From Streptomyces caniferus (GTDB taxonomy: Bacteria; Actinomycetota; Actinomycetes; Streptomycetales; Streptomycetaceae): 64,000 nucleotides of DNA. The stretch spans positions 1 to 64,000 of the forward strand of contig NZ_BLIN01000002.1 in NCBI RefSeq assembly GCF_009811555.1, given 5' to 3'. How positions within the stretch are numbered: the first letter of the stretch is position 1; each line of letters opens with the position of its first letter. Below the pieces are notes generated by a model. It saw only the letters and a list, made by a program, of their open reading frames with translations. It searched no databases and had not been told where the DNA came from. Both the position numbers and the translations under genes were made by a program. Positions 56,414-64,000 of the stretch are shown here, piece after piece.

Positions 56414-56608
56414 GATGCACCTTTCCCATAGGTGGGACGGCAAGGAGGCGGCGAGCCCTCGGGGGCTCCAACTGCGTCTTTGCGGTGCCGCTTTGGCCCG
56501 GGTACCCAGACCGGGCGCCCGGCGAACCCGATCGCACCGGGCACAGGATGTCGGGTCCGGCGGACCGGCTTCTTTCTAGCGTGCAGGTCGAAAGGGAAGG
56601 AGACCGAG

Positions 56609-57475
56609 GTGCTGGAGCGGCTGAACCAGGCCATGGACCACATCGAGTCGCATCTCGACCAGTCGGTCGACGTGCGGCGTCTGGCGCACATCGCGGTGAC
56701 GTCGGAGTACCACTTCCGCCGGCTGTTCTCGGCGCTGGCGGGCATGCCGCTGTCGGAGTACGTCCGGCGCAGGCGGCTGACCGTGGCGGGCGCCGAGGTG
56801 CTCGCCGGTGAACGGACGCTGCTGGACGTCGCGATGCGCTACGGCTACGGCTCGGGAGAGGCCTTCGCCCGTGCGTTCCGCGTCATGCACGGGGTGGGTC
56901 CGGGCGAGGCCCGGCGGACCGGTGCGGTGCTGCGCTCCCAGCCACGGATGTCCTTCCGGCTCATCGTCGAAGGGAGCAGCAGTATGCGATACCGGATCGT
57001 GGAGAAGGAGGAGTTCCGGGTGGTGGGCCGGAAGGCCCGTGTCCCGCTCGTGCACGTGGGGGTCAACCCGGCGATAGCCGAGTTCGTCCGGGGCATCGGC
57101 CCCGAGACGCTGCAGCGCATGACGGAGCTGTCCGACCAGCAGCCGGAGGGGATCGTCGCGGTGAGCGACCAGCTCGACCCGAGCCGGGCGGAAGGGACCG
57201 AACTCGACTACTACCACGGCGTGGTGACCCGCGCCGAGGCGCCCGGGGACATGGACGTCCTCGGCGTCCCGGCGGGTACGTGGGCCGTCTTCGAGAGCTC
57301 CGGACCGTTCCCGCAGACGCTGCAGTACCTGTGGCGGGACGTGTTCACGCAGTGGTTCCCGTCGAATCCGTACCAGAGCAGGCAGGGGCCGGAGATCCTG
57401 CGGGTCCGTCTGTCGCAGGACGGTGCGCAGGCCGACGCGGAGCTGTGGATTCCCGTGGAGCGGTCCGCCGCCTGA
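56609..57475 (+). CDS. AraC-family regulator with GyrI-like effector domain
   Basis: A 288-residue protein. Two helix-turn-helices at the N terminus (VDVRRLAHIAVTSEYHFRRLFS, LLDVAMRYGYGSGEAFARAFRVMHG, residues 1-105) are followed by a GyrI-like small-molecule domain (MRYRIVEKEEFRVVGRKARV to LWIPVERSAA), as in Rob/SoxS-type regulators with ligand domains. GTG 56609 has AAGGAG at 56597. It is divergent from the small membrane-protein pair and convergent with the phosphatase gene. The effector is unknown. Confidence 0.92.
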   Translation: MLERLNQAMDHIESHLDQSVDVRRLAHIAVTSEYHFRRLFSALAGMPLSEYVRRRRLTVAGAEVLAGERTLLDVAMRYGYGSGEAFARAFRVMHGVGPGEARRTGAVLRSQPRMSFRLIVEGSSSMRYRIVEKEEFRVVGRKARVPLVHVGVNPAIAEFVRGIGPETLQRMTELSDQQPEGIVAVSDQLDPSRAEGTELDYYHGVVTRAEAPGDMDVLGVPAGTWAVFESSGPFPQTLQYLWRDVFTQWFPSNPYQSRQGPEILRVRLSQDGAQADAELWIPVERSAA

Positions 57476-57489
57476 GCGGGGCGTCGTAC

Positions 57490-57517
57490 GGCGGCCCGGG
57501 CCGGAGCCCGGGCCGCC
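57490..57517. terminator. Bidirectional terminator between AraC-type gene and phosphatase gene
   Basis: A perfect 12-bp stem (57490-57501 with 57506-57517), loop CGGA, between converging genes. Confidence 0.85.
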
Positions 57518-57528
57518 TCCGCGTGCGC

Positions 57529-58689
57529 CTACGGCTTGCCGAACCAGTCGACGCACAACACCAAGGAGTCGTCCAGGGACTCCGCGGCGCGGTACTCGGC
57601 CAGGTCACGGAGCACGGCGCGGGGCACGGTGGCGGCCGGCAGGAGCATGCTGGCGTGCAGGGCCCGGGCCAGGGCACGCTGGGCGTACCCCTCCCCCTGG
57701 GGCGAGACCGCCGCGTACACCCCGTCGCTGACAATGAGGAGCCGGTCCCCGGGCAGTACTTCGAACTCCTTCGCCACGTAGTGGGTCTCCTCGAACATGC
57801 CGAGCGGCATCTGCGGATCGAGGTCGATGAGCTCGACCGTCCGGCCCCGCATCCGCCACAGCTGCGGCGATCCCGCGTCCACCGCCTGTACCCGGCCGGT
57901 CGCGAGATCGAACCGCAGCAGCAGGCTGGAGACGTAGGAAGCGCCGCGGTACTGGGCGTAGAGCGCCTGGTCGGCCAGGGCCGCCTGGTCCTCCAGGCCG
58001 ATGCCTGCCCGGCGGGCGTTGCGCAGCGCGTTGACCGCGAGGTGGGTGAGCAGGGAGGCGTTGACGCCGGTGCCCATGCCGTCGGTGACGGCGAGCGTCA
58101 GCTCGTGGGCGTCCGAGGCCCAGTCGTAGTTGTCGCCGTGGATGGCGTAGGCCGGCTCCAACTGGGCGCCGATGGCGTACTCGGCGGCGGAACAGGCCCG
58201 GGCCGGGAGCAGTTGCCACTGCATCTCGGCGGCGAGGGTGAGCCGGCTGATGCGCCGCGCCCGCTGGTAGACGTCGGTGTCGCGCTCCGCCACCAGGAGT
58301 TCGTGGCCGAGCAGATCCGCCGCGTGGACCAGGGCATCGACGGTACGGGGCACGGACCGCTCGACGGGCAGCCGCACGGTGAGGATGCCGGTGCGCTCGC
58401 CGCGGACCGATACCGGCAGGTGGTGTTCCACCACGTCGCCCTGCCGGACCTGCCGGCGGGGCTCCTGGCTCCCGAAGGCCCTGCCCTCGACGCTGTTCGC
58501 CACCGGGATCGCGGCGCCGGGCGTGCCCAGCGCGTCGAAGGGGGTGAGCGCCGTTGCCCCGTAGTCGGCGAGCAACAGCTGTACGGAGAGCGCTCCGTAC
58601 GCCTCGGTGAGCACCTCACGGAGCGTGTCCACCAGAGCGTGCGGGGCCGACGCCCGCAGCGCTCGTTCTACATCACAGGGTTGAGTCAC
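57529..58689 (-). CDS. SpoIIE-type PP2C protein serine phosphatase
   Basis: A 386-residue protein. An N-terminal sensor-like half (residues 1-140, no named motif) is followed by a PP2C/SpoIIE domain: MQWQLLPARACS, GDNYDWASDAHELTLAVTDGMGTGVNASLL (metal Asp residues), GSPQLWRMRG, LLIVSDGVYAAVSP and SLDDSLVLCVDW. Such enzymes dephosphorylate STAS anti-anti-sigma factors. The 582-nt gap upstream (58690-59271) shows no credible gene. The partner may be the STAS protein at 59272. Confidence 0.9.
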   Translation of the reverse strand: MTQPCDVERALRASAPHALVDTLREVLTEAYGALSVQLLLADYGATALTPFDALGTPGAAIPVANSVEGRAFGSQEPRRQVRQGDVVEHHLPVSVRGERTGILTVRLPVERSVPRTVDALVHAADLLGHELLVAERDTDVYQRARRISRLTLAAEMQWQLLPARACSAAEYAIGAQLEPAYAIHGDNYDWASDAHELTLAVTDGMGTGVNASLLTHLAVNALRNARRAGIGLEDQAALADQALYAQYRGASYVSSLLLRFDLATGRVQAVDAGSPQLWRMRGRTVELIDLDPQMPLGMFEETHYVAKEFEVLPGDRLLIVSDGVYAAVSPQGEGYAQRALARALHASMLLPAATVPRAVLRDLAEYRAAESLDDSLVLCVDWFGKP

Positions 58690-59271
58690 GGTCTCTCAGA
58701 CATTCTTCGTCCACGGACGACGCAAAGGCGGGGCTGACTGGGGACCGCGCCGGATGACAGAGTGGCCGGGTGTTCCGTTCCACTGGCTCGCCGCCTCCTC
58801 GCGAGCGCGCGAGTGCGGCCGCCCGCACCGCCTCCGAGCTGCCGAGGTCGCTGTGGGGGCGCGGTCGGGAGGCGTCCCGCCGGGCGGGGGTCTCGCCGTC
58901 ACAGGCGCGGGCCCTTGGCGTGACCGGCGGCCAGGAAGGCCTTGCGCGCGGGGAACCGGCGGCGGCCGTCGCACACCGTGCGGCGGGACTCGAAACGTTC
59001 CACGCTGCGGCGCCCTCCCCCTTCGCAGATGAGGGTGACGGCCCACTCGTCGTCGGCGGCCACGCTCGTGTGTCTGACAGCGCGTAGCGGGTCTCAGGCC
59101 GCTTCTCGTTCCCCGGCCGCGTCGGGCGCGGCCGTCTTGCCAGGTGTCGAGAACAGATTGTTGCCTTACGGCGAATGTTGTCAAACGGCAACTATCGCTT
59201 CTATCCTCGACAGTGCCGCATCACCAGGACCTGTCCCTCACGAAGCGTCAGCCCCTACAGCGAGGTTCATC

Positions 59272-59622
59272 GTGCTGTCCCAGTCCCACGGAGGCCGACC
59301 CATACGTATCGACACGCGACAGGATCACGGGGCCGTGATCCTCGCCGTCACGGGGCCGCTCGACGTGGACAACATCGCGCCGCTCGACGAGGCGCTGCAG
59401 CAGGTGGCGCGGGACGGCACCGGCCCGGTCGTCGTCGACCTGTCGGCCGTCGAGTTCGCGGATTCCACCACGGTCAACGTCCTGATCCAGGCGCACGACG
59501 CGCTGGGCCCCGCCCTGCGGCTCGCCGCCCCCTCCGCGGTTCTGCAGCGGCTCTTCGCGCTCACCGGACTCGACACGGTGCTGCCGCTCCACGCGTCGGT
59601 CCGCGCGGCTCTCGACGCCTGA
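59272..59622 (+). CDS. STAS-domain anti-sigma factor antagonist
   Basis: A 116-residue anti-anti-sigma factor. GPVVVDLSAVEFADSTTVNVLIQA carries the conserved Ser target (DS) used for phosphorylation. The start GTG 59272 follows GAGG. Upstream AT-richer DNA at 59156-59215 includes GTTGCC..GGCAAC inverted half-sites, a plausible promoter area. It converges on the MarR gene with a 3-nt gap. Confidence 0.9.
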   Translation: MLSQSHGGRPIRIDTRQDHGAVILAVTGPLDVDNIAPLDEALQQVARDGTGPVVVDLSAVEFADSTTVNVLIQAHDALGPALRLAAPSAVLQRLFALTGLDTVLPLHASVRAALDA

Positions 59623-59625
59623 GCG

Positions 59626-60099
59626 TCAGCCGCGTTCGGACCCCACGGCGGCGACGGCGAGGACAAGTTCTCCCAGCGCCGTGACCAGCGCCCCTCGTTC
59701 GTCCGCCGGCATCCGGCGCAGCACCGCGGCCGCACGGTCCACCCGGCTCCTGCGGAAGCGCTCCAGGAACGCGCTGCCCTCCTGGCTCAGTTGCAGTCCG
59801 ATCGCGCGCCGGTCGCCGTCCGTCGGGCCGCGCAGCAGCAGACCGGCGGACTCCAGTGCGGCGCACACCCGGCTGGCGCGCGGCAGACCGAGGCCCACGG
59901 CGGCGGCAACGCTGGTCAGGTTCCGCCCGGGACGGGCCGAGACGACGGACAGCACTCTCAGGCCGTGCGGGGACAGGCGCGGTTCCACCGGGGCGGCCGC
60001 CTCTCTCACCAGGGCGGCGATCGCCTCCCCGGCGGCGGCCAGCTGTTCGGCGGCCTCGCGCAGTGTCTCCGTCGACCCTTCGGCTCTGTGGCGTTGCAT
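59626..60099 (-). CDS. MarR-family transcriptional regulator
   Basis: A 157-residue winged-helix protein: LSPHGLRVLSVVSARPGRNL, TSVAAAVGLGLPRASRVCAALESAGLLLRG, then the wing DGDRRAIGLQLSQEG. The start is ATG 60099 after a GGGAACGGGA stretch. It sits between the STAS gene and the HATPase gene, so it probably controls one of them (inference). Confidence 0.9.
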   Translation of the reverse strand: MQRHRAEGSTETLREAAEQLAAAGEAIAALVREAAAPVEPRLSPHGLRVLSVVSARPGRNLTSVAAAVGLGLPRASRVCAALESAGLLLRGPTDGDRRAIGLQLSQEGSAFLERFRRSRVDRAAAVLRRMPADERGALVTALGELVLAVAAVGSERG

Positions 60100-60270
60100 G
60101 GACGCATCCCGTTCCCACGGTCCGACGACAGGTGCGGCGCACCCCGCGGGCGGGGCCCGGCGGCCGGCCGCCCGAGGAGCATCCGCAAGCGCACACTCCT
60201 GTGCGCCCTGCCCGCTTCTCCCTCGATCACACGGCCCTCGCACGTCAACGGCCTGGTGTCAGGCCCGTCT

Positions 60271-60693
60271 TCAGCGGGCGAGGGCGGCCTGTACGATCTT
60301 GCCGCCGCCGGGGCGGGGCCGGACGGTGACCTCACGGGCCAGCGTGCACACCATCGGCCATCCGAAGCCGCCCCCGCGGCCGGTCAGATCCGGACTGCGC
60401 CCTTCCGGTCGCGCGGGACTGGGGTCCTCGACGCGCACCTGGATGCTGTCGTGATCCGCGCTGAGACGCAGCGCCGTGACGGCACCGGCGTGCCGCAGCG
60501 CGTTGGTCACGAGCTCGGACACCAGCAGAAGCAGGTTCTGGGTGGTCCGCGCGGCGGGCGCCGGATGGAGCAGGTCGGCGAAGCCCCGGGCGAAGTCGCG
60601 GGCGTCCGCCGCAGTCCCTGGTCGGCAGTCGCCCCGGGCCGGCTGGAATGCGGGGTCGTCGGTCGCAAGCGATTGGTGCATAAGCTCTTTCAC
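60271..60693 (-). CDS. HATPase-fold (RsbW-like) regulatory kinase
   Basis: A 140-residue GHKL ATPase. N-box LLLLVSELVTNALRHAG, G1-like VRVEDPSPARPEGR, and GGGFGWPMVCTLAREV for the lid; the typical shape of Streptomyces anti-sigma-factor kinases. GTG 60693 is one start; ATG 60681 is another. A GGGTAC element lies 66 nt upstream (60759-60764). Confidence 0.88.
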   Translation of the reverse strand: MKELMHQSLATDDPAFQPARGDCRPGTAADARDFARGFADLLHPAPAARTTQNLLLLVSELVTNALRHAGAVTALRLSADHDSIQVRVEDPSPARPEGRSPDLTGRGGGFGWPMVCTLAREVTVRPRPGGGKIVQAALAR

Positions 60694-60758
60694 CCCGGTG
60701 AGTGGAACTCCTCGTTCGGCTGGTGTGCAACAAGCGTCATCAGGTGTTCGTGAGGCGT

Positions 60759-60764
60759 GTACCC
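60759..60764 (-). promoter_or_regulatory. Possible SigB-like -10 element
   Basis: GGGTAC on the minus strand, preceded 16 nt upstream by GTT, is close to the SigB-family consensus (GNNT-N14-16-GGGTAY) but the -35 fit is incomplete. It is in the right place for the HATPase gene. Confidence 0.3.
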
Positions 60765-60891
60765 AACAGAGCCCCGGCGGAACGGGACACTTGGTGTGTC
60801 TGCCCGGCCGGGGCCGCCCGGATGCCCGACGACGCTGATGGCGACCTGCCCCGGCCCCGCCGCGGAGGCGGGGCGTCGAAGCCCCGGCCGC

Positions 60892-62205
60892 TCACTTCTC
60901 GGCGTGCGTCCCCGCCCGCGGGGCGCCCTGCCGGGCCCGGCGGACGGCGAGGGCCAGAGTGTCGTCCGAGTGGAGGATGACGGTGTGCATGTCCTCCGCG
61001 ACGGCGCCGGGGATCTCGTCGACCGGCCGGCGGGCGTGGACCCGGGCGCTCTTGACGAGGCGCGCCTCGCCTTCGATGGGGTCCCTGCGGCTCTCGGTCA
61101 GACCGTCGGTGTACAGCACCAGCAGGTCGCCCTCGTGCAGCGTGTCCTCCCGCACGGCCTCGCTCCCCGGCAGCGGGAACCCGATCCCCCGGCCGCGGAC
61201 CTCCAGGTAGTCGGACGTCCCGTCGGCACGCAACAGCAGGGCCGGCGGATGGCTGCCGTTGGCCAGGCGGACCTCACCGGTTTCGGGGTGGATACGGGCG
61301 AGCAGAACCGTCGCCATGATCTCCGGGTCGAACGGGACCAGGATGTCGTGGGTACGGGCGATGATGGATTCGAGCGGGTGGCCTTCGAGCGCCAGGGTGC
61401 GCACGGCGTGCGTGACGTTGAGCGCGCTGCGGGTGCTGCGTACACCATGGCCCAGCGCATCGACGACGGTGATGTGCACGGTGCCGTCGGGGAGGCAGAG
61501 CCAGTCGTAGAAGTCGCCGCCCGTGGGCGCGTCGGTGTCGGCGGGCTCGTAGTGGACGGCGAACTCCAGGCCGTCCACGGTGATCGGCGAGGGACGCAGG
61601 GCGTCCTCGAGCTCGCGCAGGATCTGGCCGTGGGCCCGGCGGAGCTGTTCGTCCCGCTCCTCCAGCTGGACGTAGAGGGCGAGCACGCCGCTGTTGGTAT
61701 CGGCGAGTTCGTCCTTGAGGCGGTGCAGCTCCGTGGAGAGGGTGTCCACCCGGGAGAGCGCAGCGGCGAGGTCGCCCTCGAGCGCCGCGAGCTGCGCTTC
61801 GTAGACCTCGGCGCTCTCCGCCCCGCGAGTGCGGCCCTGGACGGGTACGGCGCCGCGCGGGGCGGGAGCGGACGGGGCCGGCTCCGGCGCCTCGCCCAGC
61901 GGCAGGTGCCAGGCGACCACGCCGTCGGACGTGGCCCGGCCCGGCAGCGGGAGGTGGGCCCAGCTCGGCGGTGCCGGCGTCGGTCCGGCGTGCAGGGTGA
62001 CGGCCAGCAGCGTGCTGCCGCCCGGAGCGGGCTGCTCGGCGGCCTCCAGGCGGACGGGGCCGCCGGCGGTCAGGGCGGCGCCGGCCACCTCGGCCACGGA
62101 GAGCACGAGGCGCCCTCCGGTCCGGGAGGGAAGCCGGTGCGCTTCGCAGATCCGCCGTACGGCGCGGCGGAGGGCCGGCAGGTCATGGAAGGTGTGGGGG
62201 TTCAC
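60892..62205 (-). CDS. PP2C/SpoIIE phosphatase with coiled-coil linker
   Basis: A 437-residue protein. The N-terminal ~120 residues contain an HATPase remnant-like segment (GGRLVLSVAEVAGAALTAGG). A coiled coil follows (~135-200, YEAQLAALEGDLAAALSRVDTLSTELHRLKDEL). The PP2C domain has GGDFYDWLCLPDG, VDALGHGVRSTRSALN, GSHPPALLLRADG and LVLYTDGLTESRRDP. GTG 62205 overlaps the stop of the upstream gene by 4 nt. Last gene of the stressosome-type operon, an RsbU-like output. Confidence 0.92.
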   Translation of the reverse strand: MNPHTFHDLPALRRAVRRICEAHRLPSRTGGRLVLSVAEVAGAALTAGGPVRLEAAEQPAPGGSTLLAVTLHAGPTPAPPSWAHLPLPGRATSDGVVAWHLPLGEAPEPAPSAPAPRGAVPVQGRTRGAESAEVYEAQLAALEGDLAAALSRVDTLSTELHRLKDELADTNSGVLALYVQLEERDEQLRRAHGQILRELEDALRPSPITVDGLEFAVHYEPADTDAPTGGDFYDWLCLPDGTVHITVVDALGHGVRSTRSALNVTHAVRTLALEGHPLESIIARTHDILVPFDPEIMATVLLARIHPETGEVRLANGSHPPALLLRADGTSDYLEVRGRGIGFPLPGSEAVREDTLHEGDLLVLYTDGLTESRRDPIEGEARLVKSARVHARRPVDEIPGAVAEDMHTVILHSDDTLALAVRRARQGAPRAGTHAEK

Positions 62206-63227
62206 GGAAGTCTCTGGCGGGGACGGGCGGCGAGCACGGTCGCATCGTCGCGGGGGAGGCGGTGGCTGTGGACGAGGGACGCGACGAGCAACGGCGGGGG
62301 CAGGCGGTGCACGAAGGCCGAGGGTGCCTGGGCCCAGCGGTGGTCGATGCCGTCGGAATGCAGCAGTACCGTACCGCCGGGCGGCACGGGGAAGGCGCGC
62401 ACATGCGGTGGCGTCATGTTCAGTCCGGCGATCCCCGGCTGACCGCTCAGACGGTGGCTCAGATCGAGCGGGGTCAGCGTCACGACGCGGACGTTGCCGA
62501 CACCGCAGTACTCCGCCCGCCCGGGGTGCAGCCGCAGCAGACCGACGGCCGCGCCGCGGGTGCGGCGCAGCGCCCGGTGGAGCCCCGTGAGGAGTTCCGG
62601 CAGGGGGCTGTCGGGCCCACGGTGGAAGGACCGCAGGGCCACGTGCGCGGCCTCGGCGGCCTGCGGCCCGTGGCCGAGACCGTCCACGACGAGTGCGGTG
62701 CGCACGGAGTCGTGCTCGACGATGGCGCACCCGTCGCCGCTGTCCTGTTCCCGGTCCGCCGGTACGCAGAGGGCACCCACGTCCTGGTCGGCCGACGCCG
62801 TCTCGTCGGGTGCGGTGAGGCGGGCGCAGACGAGGGTTCCGGCACCGGGCCGGGTGCGGATGGTGAGGGTGGTCGCTATGCGTTTCACGGCCCCCAGGCC
62901 GGCGCCGAGGGTGTTGCTGGTGGTGTAGCCGTCGGCGAGGCACTGCTGCAGTTCGCCGATGCCGGGCCCGTGGTCCGCGGCGATCATCTCCATGCCGCCG
63001 CCCAGGGGCAGGGACTGGATGAACAGCACGCCGTTGGTCGCGTGATTGGCCAGATTGCTGGCCAGTTCCGAGGCGATGACCGCGGCCCGGTCGGGCAGCG
63101 CCCCTGGCAGCCCGCACTGCCCGGCGACCGACCGGGCCGTTTCGGCGGCCAGATGGACGGCGCTGTAGTGGTCCACCGCGATGTACGCCGTCGGCCGGAG
63201 GTGGGGAAGCGTCAACGACTCGCCCAT
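62202..63227 (-). CDS. HATPase plus SpoIIE/RsbX-like phosphatase fusion
   Basis: A 341-residue protein combining an N-terminal GHKL ATPase (ASELASNLANHA, ADHGPGIGELQQCLADGYTT, NTLGAGLGAVKRIA) with a C-terminal PP2C (VVDGLGHGPQAAEAAHVAL, GVGNVRVVTL, LLHSDGIDHRW, RDDATVLAAR). The order RsbT-like then RsbX-like fits feedback control of a stressosome. It overlaps the RsbT-like gene by 16 nt. Confidence 0.9.
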   Translation of the reverse strand: MGESLTLPHLRPTAYIAVDHYSAVHLAAETARSVAGQCGLPGALPDRAAVIASELASNLANHATNGVLFIQSLPLGGGMEMIAADHGPGIGELQQCLADGYTTSNTLGAGLGAVKRIATTLTIRTRPGAGTLVCARLTAPDETASADQDVGALCVPADREQDSGDGCAIVEHDSVRTALVVDGLGHGPQAAEAAHVALRSFHRGPDSPLPELLTGLHRALRRTRGAAVGLLRLHPGRAEYCGVGNVRVVTLTPLDLSHRLSGQPGIAGLNMTPPHVRAFPVPPGGTVLLHSDGIDHRWAQAPSAFVHRLPPPLLVASLVHSHRLPRDDATVLAARPRQRLP

Positions 63228-63685
63228 CGCGTGACGATCACGGTCGTGCCCTGGCCCGGAGACGAGCGGAGTTCGAAGTCGTTCATCAGCCGCCGGGCGC
63301 CCCCCAGGCCGTGGCCGAGCCCTCCGCCGGTGGTGAAGCCGTCGGCCAGCGCGGCGTCGACGTCCGCGATGCCGGGCCCGTCGTCGGTGAACGTCAGACG
63401 GAGCCCCGCGGCGCCGCGCGACGCGAGGTGGTCGATGGTCACGGTGCCGCCTCCGCCGTGGATGTAGGCGTTACGGGCCAGCTCACTGGCCGCGGTGACC
63501 ACGCGGGTCTGGTCGACGATGCTGAATCCGGCCCGCACGGTGGCCGCCCGCACGGCGTGCCGGACGGTCAGCAGGTCCTCTTCGGTCCGCACCTGGTGCA
63601 CCGATGTGCTGCCCTCCGCGTCGGCGACATGTCGAGGGGCCGTGACCAGGCCCACCGCGCGGCTACTACTCCGTGCGGAACTCAC
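63212..63685 (-). CDS. RsbT-like anti-sigma/switch kinase
   Basis: A 157-residue GHKL kinase: ASELARNAYIHGGGG, FTDDGPGIADVDAALADGFTTGGGLGHGLGGARRLMND, as in RsbT. It would phosphorylate the STAS protein encoded just upstream. It overlaps that gene by 20 nt and the next by 16 nt, typical of tight co-translation. Confidence 0.93.
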   Translation of the reverse strand: MSSARSSSRAVGLVTAPRHVADAEGSTSVHQVRTEEDLLTVRHAVRAATVRAGFSIVDQTRVVTAASELARNAYIHGGGGTVTIDHLASRGAAGLRLTFTDDGPGIADVDAALADGFTTGGGLGHGLGGARRLMNDFELRSSPGQGTTVIVTRWASR

Positions 63686-64000
63686 GCAGGACCCCTCCGG
63701 ACGGCTGCAGGCTCTGATGCCAGCCCAGCGCGGCCATGCCTTGCTCGGCGTTGAGCGCCGTTTCCACCCCGGTCAGCTGCAGGCCCAGCTCGACCAGGGT
63801 GATGGCGACCGGCGGCCGCATCCCGGCGACGATCACCCGGGCGCCCAGCAGCCGCGCCATGGTGGTCAGCTCCATCAAAGTACGGGCCACGAAGGAATCG
63901 ACGATTTCCAGCCGGGAGATGTCGATGAGCACACCTCGCGCCCGGTCGCTGCTGATGCGCGCGGTCAGCTCGTCGGTGAAGGCCACGGCCGTCTTGTCGT
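63666..64000 (-). CDS. RsbS-like STAS protein (5' end outside window)
   Basis: In-frame coding continues to the right edge (the codons before GTG 63986 read on without a stop), so the N terminus is missing. The visible part has RARGVLIDISRLEIVDSFVARTLMEL with the phospho-Ser in VDSF, the classic RsbS core, then a GVETALNAEQGMAALGW tail. Upstream, outside the window, an RsbR-type gene is expected. Confidence 0.93.
   Translation of the reverse strand, partial: DKTAVAFTDELTARISSDRARGVLIDISRLEIVDSFVARTLMELTTMARLLGARVIVAGMRPPVAITLVELGLQLTGVETALNAEQGMAALGWHQSLQPSGGVLREFRTE

Noticed and set aside
58690-59271. Short ORFs in the gap between the PP2C and STAS genes
   Set aside because: Candidates on both strands are Arg/Ser/Pro-rich without ribosome binding site or motif support.

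Overview
The window reads as a Streptomyces (or close relative) chromosome segment. GC content is very high, starts are often GTG or TTG behind GGAGG-type ribosome binding sites, long perfect G+C hairpins separate genes, and the gene order matches a block I recall from the S. coelicolor core chromosome (recQ, rnhB, nrdJ-nrdR, lexA, dinG, siderophore genes, hflX, rshA, dapF, miaA, miaB, gluR-gluK, gluABCD, recX-recA). The SCO correspondence is from memory, not from a search. I saw no tRNA, rRNA, CRISPR array, insertion sequence or prophage.

Layout. 1-2.2 kb: a decayed RecQ helicase with a phosphoribosyltransferase tail, broken by many small indels. 2.4-6.7 kb: a hypothetical gene, then a leftward group (histidine phosphatase, ADP-ribosylglycohydrolase, RNase HII, Pro-rich protein). 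7-11.3 kb: two TetR regulators, an amidase, a YdbC-like protein and a TerD protein. 11.4-18.5 kb: DNA precursor supply and SOS block (nrdJ, nrdR, lexA, dinG) with visible NrdR and LexA boxes. 18.5-24.7 kb: a four-gene NRPS-independent siderophore operon with two synthetases, an acetyltransferase and a diaminobutyrate-type aminotransferase, but no hydroxylase or decarboxylase. 24.9-38.2 kb: a secreted serine protease, then a mostly leftward housekeeping run (hflX, M1 peptidase with a 9-residue repeat tail, rshA, dapF, miaA, extradiol-dioxygenase-like, miaB, DoxX). 38.5-46.1 kb: a TAXI-type binding protein, a cold-shock protein, and the glutamate sensor/uptake module gluR-gluK / gluABCD. 46.5-50.4 kb: a small secreted protein, an FAD monooxygenase, and a cysteine-responsive group (Cys-ending leader peptide, cysteine dioxygenase, rhodanese). 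50.4-51.3 kb: a non-coding, repeat-rich gap. 51.3-54.9 kb: recX, recA with an SOS box inside its promoter, an AI-2E family membrane protein and a DUF3046 protein. 55.5-57.5 kb: small membrane proteins and an AraC/GyrI-like regulator. 57.5-64 kb: a dense partner-switching region (two SpoIIE-type phosphatases, a free STAS protein, a MarR regulator, a free HATPase, and an RsbS-RsbT-RsbX-like stressosome operon running off the right edge).

How the genes work together. LexA, RecA/RecX and DinG form the SOS response. NrdR represses the B12-dependent reductase NrdJ. GluR-GluK probably senses glutamate for GluABCD. The leader peptide probably couples cysteine supply to cysteine dioxygenase and rhodanese. 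The 57-64 kb genes probably control a general-stress sigma factor through Ser phosphorylation and dephosphorylation of STAS proteins.
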